A stretch of DNA of 17,343 nt, taken from assembly GCA_937901145.1 (NCBI GenBank), contig CALCHE010000043.1:1-17343 (forward strand). The letters run 5' to 3'. Of the stretch, positions 14,906-17,343 are shown piece by piece; positions within the stretch are counted from its first letter, which is position 1; every line of letters begins with the position of its first letter. The position numbers and the translations under genes were made by a program. This DNA is from an uncultured Clostridia bacterium (GTDB lineage Bacteria; Bacillota; Clostridia; Oscillospirales; Acutalibacteraceae). The notes under the pieces were generated by a model. That model worked only from the letters and a program-made list of their open reading frames with translations, was not told where the DNA came from and made no database searches.

Positions 14906-15163
14906 TTAATATATCTCGTCTATGAGGCATTCCTCGTAATCGTCCATAGGACAATTTTCACAATCCGCATCACACGTAACCGTGTTGTGTTCACCTTCGG
15001 TGAAGGCTTTGATGAGCGTAGCTTCGTCGCCCATACACTTTGTAAGCAGGTCAGTGTTCTCGACGATGTCCTTGACTTTTCTTTCCGCTTCCTTGTCAGA
15101 GCGAGCCATAACCTTCATATCAATATTTCTGACCTGCATAACAATAACTTTGTACTCTTTCAT
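14906..15163 (-). CDS. Small PcfM-like protein with Cys-rich tail
   Basis: The 85-residue protein starts at ATG 15163, eight bases after AGGAGG; ATG 15169 is too close to that site. The first 35 residues (KEYKVIVMQVRNIDMKVMARSDKEAERKVKDI) have the strand-strand-helix pattern of DpnD/PcfM domains, as does the N-terminus of the gene upstream. The C-terminus carries CDADCENCPMDDYEEC, a possible metal site of four cysteines. It starts 13 bases after the upstream stop. Its role is unknown; it is the last gene before the oriT candidate. Confidence 0.7.
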   Translation of the reverse strand: MKEYKVIVMQVRNIDMKVMARSDKEAERKVKDIVENTDLLTKCMGDEATLIKAFTEGEHNTVTCDADCENCPMDDYEECLIDEIY

Positions 15164-15176
15164 TTTCATCACCTCC

Positions 15177-15737
15177 TTATCTGCTTAAATCTTTTTCGGG
15201 ATTGAAACGAACAGCATTGATTTCATCACCGACGGAATAAAATCTTTCGGGAAGTTTAAATTCTTTCAAGGTCTTTGAAATTTCTTCTTCGTTAAGACTT
15301 GATATGTTATCATTCTCTGTGCCGCAAACGAAACAGGTGCCGGCAATAATGTCAAGCACTCGTCCGTTCTCATCACGCATAGCTCGGCAATAATCCAAGC
15401 CGTCGTTCTTGCCGTCACGGTTATGAACAACAACTCTGCTGTCAAGCTGATACATATCAATTCCTCCGCCGACAATTTCTTTAAACGATTCGTAAGAAGA
15501 ATCAATCTCTGCTACCTTTGCAATCTTTCCCGGCTGCAAAAGAACAACTTTTATTTTTTCCTGCGGCTCAACTTCTTCCGCATCAAAATTGATTTCAGAA
15601 AAATCATCGGCATCAAGAATGTAATCACCCTTGTACCAATTTTCTGTTGCGATGTGCTGTGCTTCTTCCAAGCTGTTTGCTTCGACATACACATCTCTTT
15701 TCAACTTCTCGGTAATAGTTACCTTGTATTCACTCAT
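15177..15737 (-). CDS. DpnD/PcfM-DUF3846 fusion protein
   Basis: The protein has 186 residues. Residues 1-55 (EYKVTITEKLKRDVYVEANSLEEAQHIA) are a DpnD/PcfM-like domain. Residues about 60-140 match DUF3846, with KVVLLQPGKIAKVAEI, VGGGIDMYQLD, GLDYCRAMRDENGRVLDIIAG and TCFVCG. DUF3846 is common on conjugative elements and phages but has no known biochemical role. No membrane segment is present. ATG 15737 has AAAGG about ten bases upstream. It lies 18 bases after the toprim gene and is followed by the PcfM-like gene, so the whole early block seems to be one transcript. Confidence 0.8.
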   Translation of the reverse strand: MSEYKVTITEKLKRDVYVEANSLEEAQHIATENWYKGDYILDADDFSEINFDAEEVEPQEKIKVVLLQPGKIAKVAEIDSSYESFKEIVGGGIDMYQLDSRVVVHNRDGKNDGLDYCRAMRDENGRVLDIIAGTCFVCGTENDNISSLNEEEISKTLKEFKLPERFYSVGDEINAVRFNPEKDLSR

Positions 15738-15755
15738 AAAACATCAGACCTTTCA

Positions 15756-16682
15756 TTAAAAATTTTTATTAATATTTTTTAAGTGACACAGATAATCGTT
15801 CACATCTTTTCCGTAAGGTACAATGTGATTTATAACTTCATATCTCTCTGATAAAATTTTTGAAAGATGTTCTGCAACCTTTTGTCCCGGCTCATCGTTA
15901 TCAAGGTGAAGATGAATTGTTTTTATTTCTTCACCGTTCTCAATAAACGAGGACAGTGCAAGAGGAACAACAGAAAATTTCTTTGTAATGTTTACACCGG
16001 AAAGAGAAACAAGGCACTGATCTTTTAAATCAGCGCCTTGCATTTTTTCTATTGTCATATATGAAAGTAAGTCTATTGCACTTTCAAAAATGTGAATGGT
16101 ATCTGCATCCTTTTGTGTCAGACGAAACGAAAATCTTTTATCACTTCCGCTGACATCACAGAAAAATCTTTTACTGTTTGTTGAACGCATTGTTGCGTAT
16201 CTCGCAGTTTCATTTTCATCGTAGCCGACAAAGACAACATTGTTTCGGTAAGAGCTTTGGTAAAGCATACCCTTGTCAATGAAAAAGTCTATGACTTCTC
16301 TGGAAATTCCTCGGCTCATAAGATATGAAACTGCTTTGTCATTGTTCTCTGCTTTCTTCGGCAGAGAAAACTTTTTGGGAGGCGGCTTTGCCTTGTGATA
16401 AACCTCCTTTGGTATAACCGTCTGTGTGCCGAGAATTAAACCTACCGCATCAAGGAATTGCATTCCTTTGACTTTAATGAGATAGTCGAGAGCACTCTTG
16501 CCACCGATACCTCTTGACCACCACATCCACCGTCCGTTAGAAATTTTCAAACTGTCGTGAGTGCGAGTGGAATAAACTCTTCTTGAAATTCTTTTAAGCT
16601 CGTAAGGCTCATAGTATTTCAGATAAGTCAGCAGGTCCATTTCTCTTGCACGGCGTATATCACTTTCAGAAAACTGTGTCAT
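15756..16682 (-). CDS. Toprim/DUF3991 primase-like protein
   Basis: The 308-residue protein has an N-terminal DUF3991-type region (DLLTYLKYYEPYELKRI, then RWMWWSRGIGGKSALDYLI and GMQFLDAVGLILG). A middle segment (VSYLMSRGISREVIDFFIDKGML) resembles the primase region before toprim, and a toprim domain follows with Glu in IHIFESAIDLLS and the acidic pair in HLHLDNDEPGQKVAEHL, ending with YGKDVNDYL. Toprim supports metal-dependent nucleotidyl transfer, so it may prime the transferred strand in the recipient. No CHC2 zinc finger is seen. ATG 16682 begins one base after the DUF3848 stop; coupling to the upstream gene is likely because the ribosome site is weak. Confidence 0.85.
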   Translation of the reverse strand: MTQFSESDIRRAREMDLLTYLKYYEPYELKRISRRVYSTRTHDSLKISNGRWMWWSRGIGGKSALDYLIKVKGMQFLDAVGLILGTQTVIPKEVYHKAKPPPKKFSLPKKAENNDKAVSYLMSRGISREVIDFFIDKGMLYQSSYRNNVVFVGYDENETARYATMRSTNSKRFFCDVSGSDKRFSFRLTQKDADTIHIFESAIDLLSYMTIEKMQGADLKDQCLVSLSGVNITKKFSVVPLALSSFIENGEEIKTIHLHLDNDEPGQKVAEHLSKILSERYEVINHIVPYGKDVNDYLCHLKNINKNF

Positions 16683-16683
16683 A

Positions 16684-17022
16684 CTATCGACTGTCCCTGC
16701 CTTCTCTTTTTTTCAAAAGTGTTATAAGCTCATCAGCAGTGTTCTCAATGCAGTCAAGAATTTCTCTCATATGGTCGCCTTCGTGCTTTTCCCAAGCTCC
16801 AAACAATTTACCGAGGGGTTCCTTCTCTTTTAAAAGAGCTTTGCACTGTTTAGGTTCCAACTCATTTTCTTCGAGAGATAAAAGTATGTCTTCTCGTATA
16901 ACAAGTTCATAGGCACACTCAATAACTGTTTCGGGTGTTGAGTTTTTAAGTTTTTCTATGAACTCTCGGTGCTCATTTTGCATCTTTTCATAAAGTAAAA
17001 TGTTTAATTCTTCTGCCGTCAT
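16684..17022 (-). CDS. DUF3848 protein
   Basis: The 112-residue helical protein matches DUF3848: LLYEKMQNEHREFIEKL, CAYELVIREDILLSLEENEL, KEPLGKLFGAWEKHEGDHM and the final IENTADELI. Function is unknown; the family is common next to toprim genes in Clostridia elements. ATG 17022 has AAGGAG nine bases upstream and overlaps the upstream stop as ATGA. Confidence 0.8.
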   Translation of the reverse strand: MTAEELNILLYEKMQNEHREFIEKLKNSTPETVIECAYELVIREDILLSLEENELEPKQCKALLKEKEPLGKLFGAWEKHEGDHMREILDCIENTADELITLLKKREGRDSR

Positions 17023-17273
17023 TTAATACAACTCCTTAAATTAAAATTAGGGCAAGTGATAAGCTCTGCCCTGAAACTTTGTTTGCATTTGTTGTTGCAC
17101 TTTTTACATTGTTCGTTGTATTCTATTATACATTTTTGATTTTGAAAGAACTTCCATTCTTTCTTTTTGCGTTCATTCAAGTTCTTAACTAAAGAAACGA
17201 TTGAAGATAAAAGATGCGAGGAAAAGCTTCTTATTTTATCTTGCATAGCTTCGTTCTTTTCTTTCAGGTTCAT
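17019..17273 (-). CDS. Small Cys-rich basic protein, 84 aa
   Basis: No family is recognised. The N-terminal half is helical and basic (LSSIVSLVKNLNERKKKEW). The C-terminal half carries seven cysteines, including CKKCNNKC, suggesting a zinc-binding site and possibly nucleic-acid contact. ATG 17273 lies behind GGTGAGG and inside the 3' end of the upstream gene (38-base overlap). The stop overlaps the DUF3848 start by four bases. Confidence 0.65.
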   Translation of the reverse strand: MNLKEKNEAMQDKIRSFSSHLLSSIVSLVKNLNERKKKEWKFFQNQKCIIEYNEQCKKCNNKCKQSFRAELITCPNFNLRSCIK

Positions 17274-17343
17274 CAGAACTTACCTCACCTTCATCAATCT
17301 CATTGTCCTTATGGTCCATATCAAGCAGAGCATTAAGCTCAGC
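17236..17343 (-). CDS. C-terminal end of an unidentified protein (partial)
   Basis: One minus-strand frame is open from the window edge to a TAA at 17236-17238, giving 35 residues: an acidic stretch (NALLDMDHKDNEIDEGEV) and a basic end (ERKERSYAR). It overlaps the Cys-rich gene by 38 bases and shares its direction. The visible part is too short to name. Confidence 0.5.
   Translation of the reverse strand, partial: AELNALLDMDHKDNEIDEGEVSSDEPERKERSYAR

Noticed and set aside
1..17343. CRISPR array, tRNA genes, integrase or attachment sites
   Set aside because: No spaced direct repeats, cloverleaf-like sequence or recombinase frame was seen; the ends of the element must lie outside the window.

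Overview
The window looks like the conjugation core of an integrative and conjugative element (ICE) from a low-GC Gram-positive gut-type Clostridia (Ruminococcaceae/Lachnospiraceae-like). The gene set and order (DUF3848, toprim/DUF3991, DUF3846, MobC, MOBP-type relaxase, PcfB/DUF3801, ArdC-like, VirD4, Maff2, VirB6, PrgI, VirB4, CD1108-like N-terminus) are those of Tn1549/C. difficile CTn-type elements. Ribosome sites are AGGAGG-like and several starts are TTG or GTG. Nearly all genes are on the minus strand, so the operon reads from the right edge to the left edge. Family names are from recognition of the translated sequence; no database search was run.

Layout in the direction of transcription. 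17343-14906: a partial unknown protein, a Cys-rich small protein, DUF3848, a toprim/DUF3991 primase-like protein, a DpnD/PcfM-DUF3846 fusion and a small Cys-rich PcfM-like protein. 14824-14878: two nested inverted repeats, the best oriT candidate. 14796-13039: a 39-aa membrane peptide, MobC and the relaxase. 13055-9081: PcfB-like protein, ArdC-like protein, a 63-aa protein, the VirD4/TraG coupling ATPase and Maff2. 6923-2814: VirB6, PrgI and the VirB4 ATPase. The relaxosome genes process DNA at oriT, PcfB and VirD4 would bring it to the channel, and VirB6, PrgI, Maff2 and VirB4 build and power the channel.

Three cargo modules interrupt this otherwise tight block. (1) Between Maff2 and VirB6 (8949-6982): an AT-rich trio made of a SLOG-fold protein, a 121-aa unknown protein and an HELYH metallopeptidase, with a promoter-like -10 in front and a terminator-like hairpin behind. 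It is a candidate conflict or defence system. (2) Between VirB6 and PrgI (5588-6073): two small, very AT-rich genes on the opposite strand, an XRE regulator and a 63-aa basic membrane peptide. (3) Between VirB4 and the CD1108-like gene (2743-1961): an AIM24-family gene with its own promoter and terminator.

The oddest feature is at the left end. The open frame from 1898 to the window edge starts as a CD1108-family conjugation protein (low-complexity Lys/Ala/Glu N-terminus) but continues without a stop into a chemoreceptor: TM helix, dCache-like sensor domain, TM helix and start of HAMP. The usual membrane segment and peptidoglycan-hydrolase part of CD1108 proteins is absent. This is either a real ICE/chemoreceptor gene fusion or an assembly chimera.

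There is no gene-free stretch longer than about 300 bases. No tRNA, rRNA, CRISPR array, integrase, transposase or attachment site was seen.
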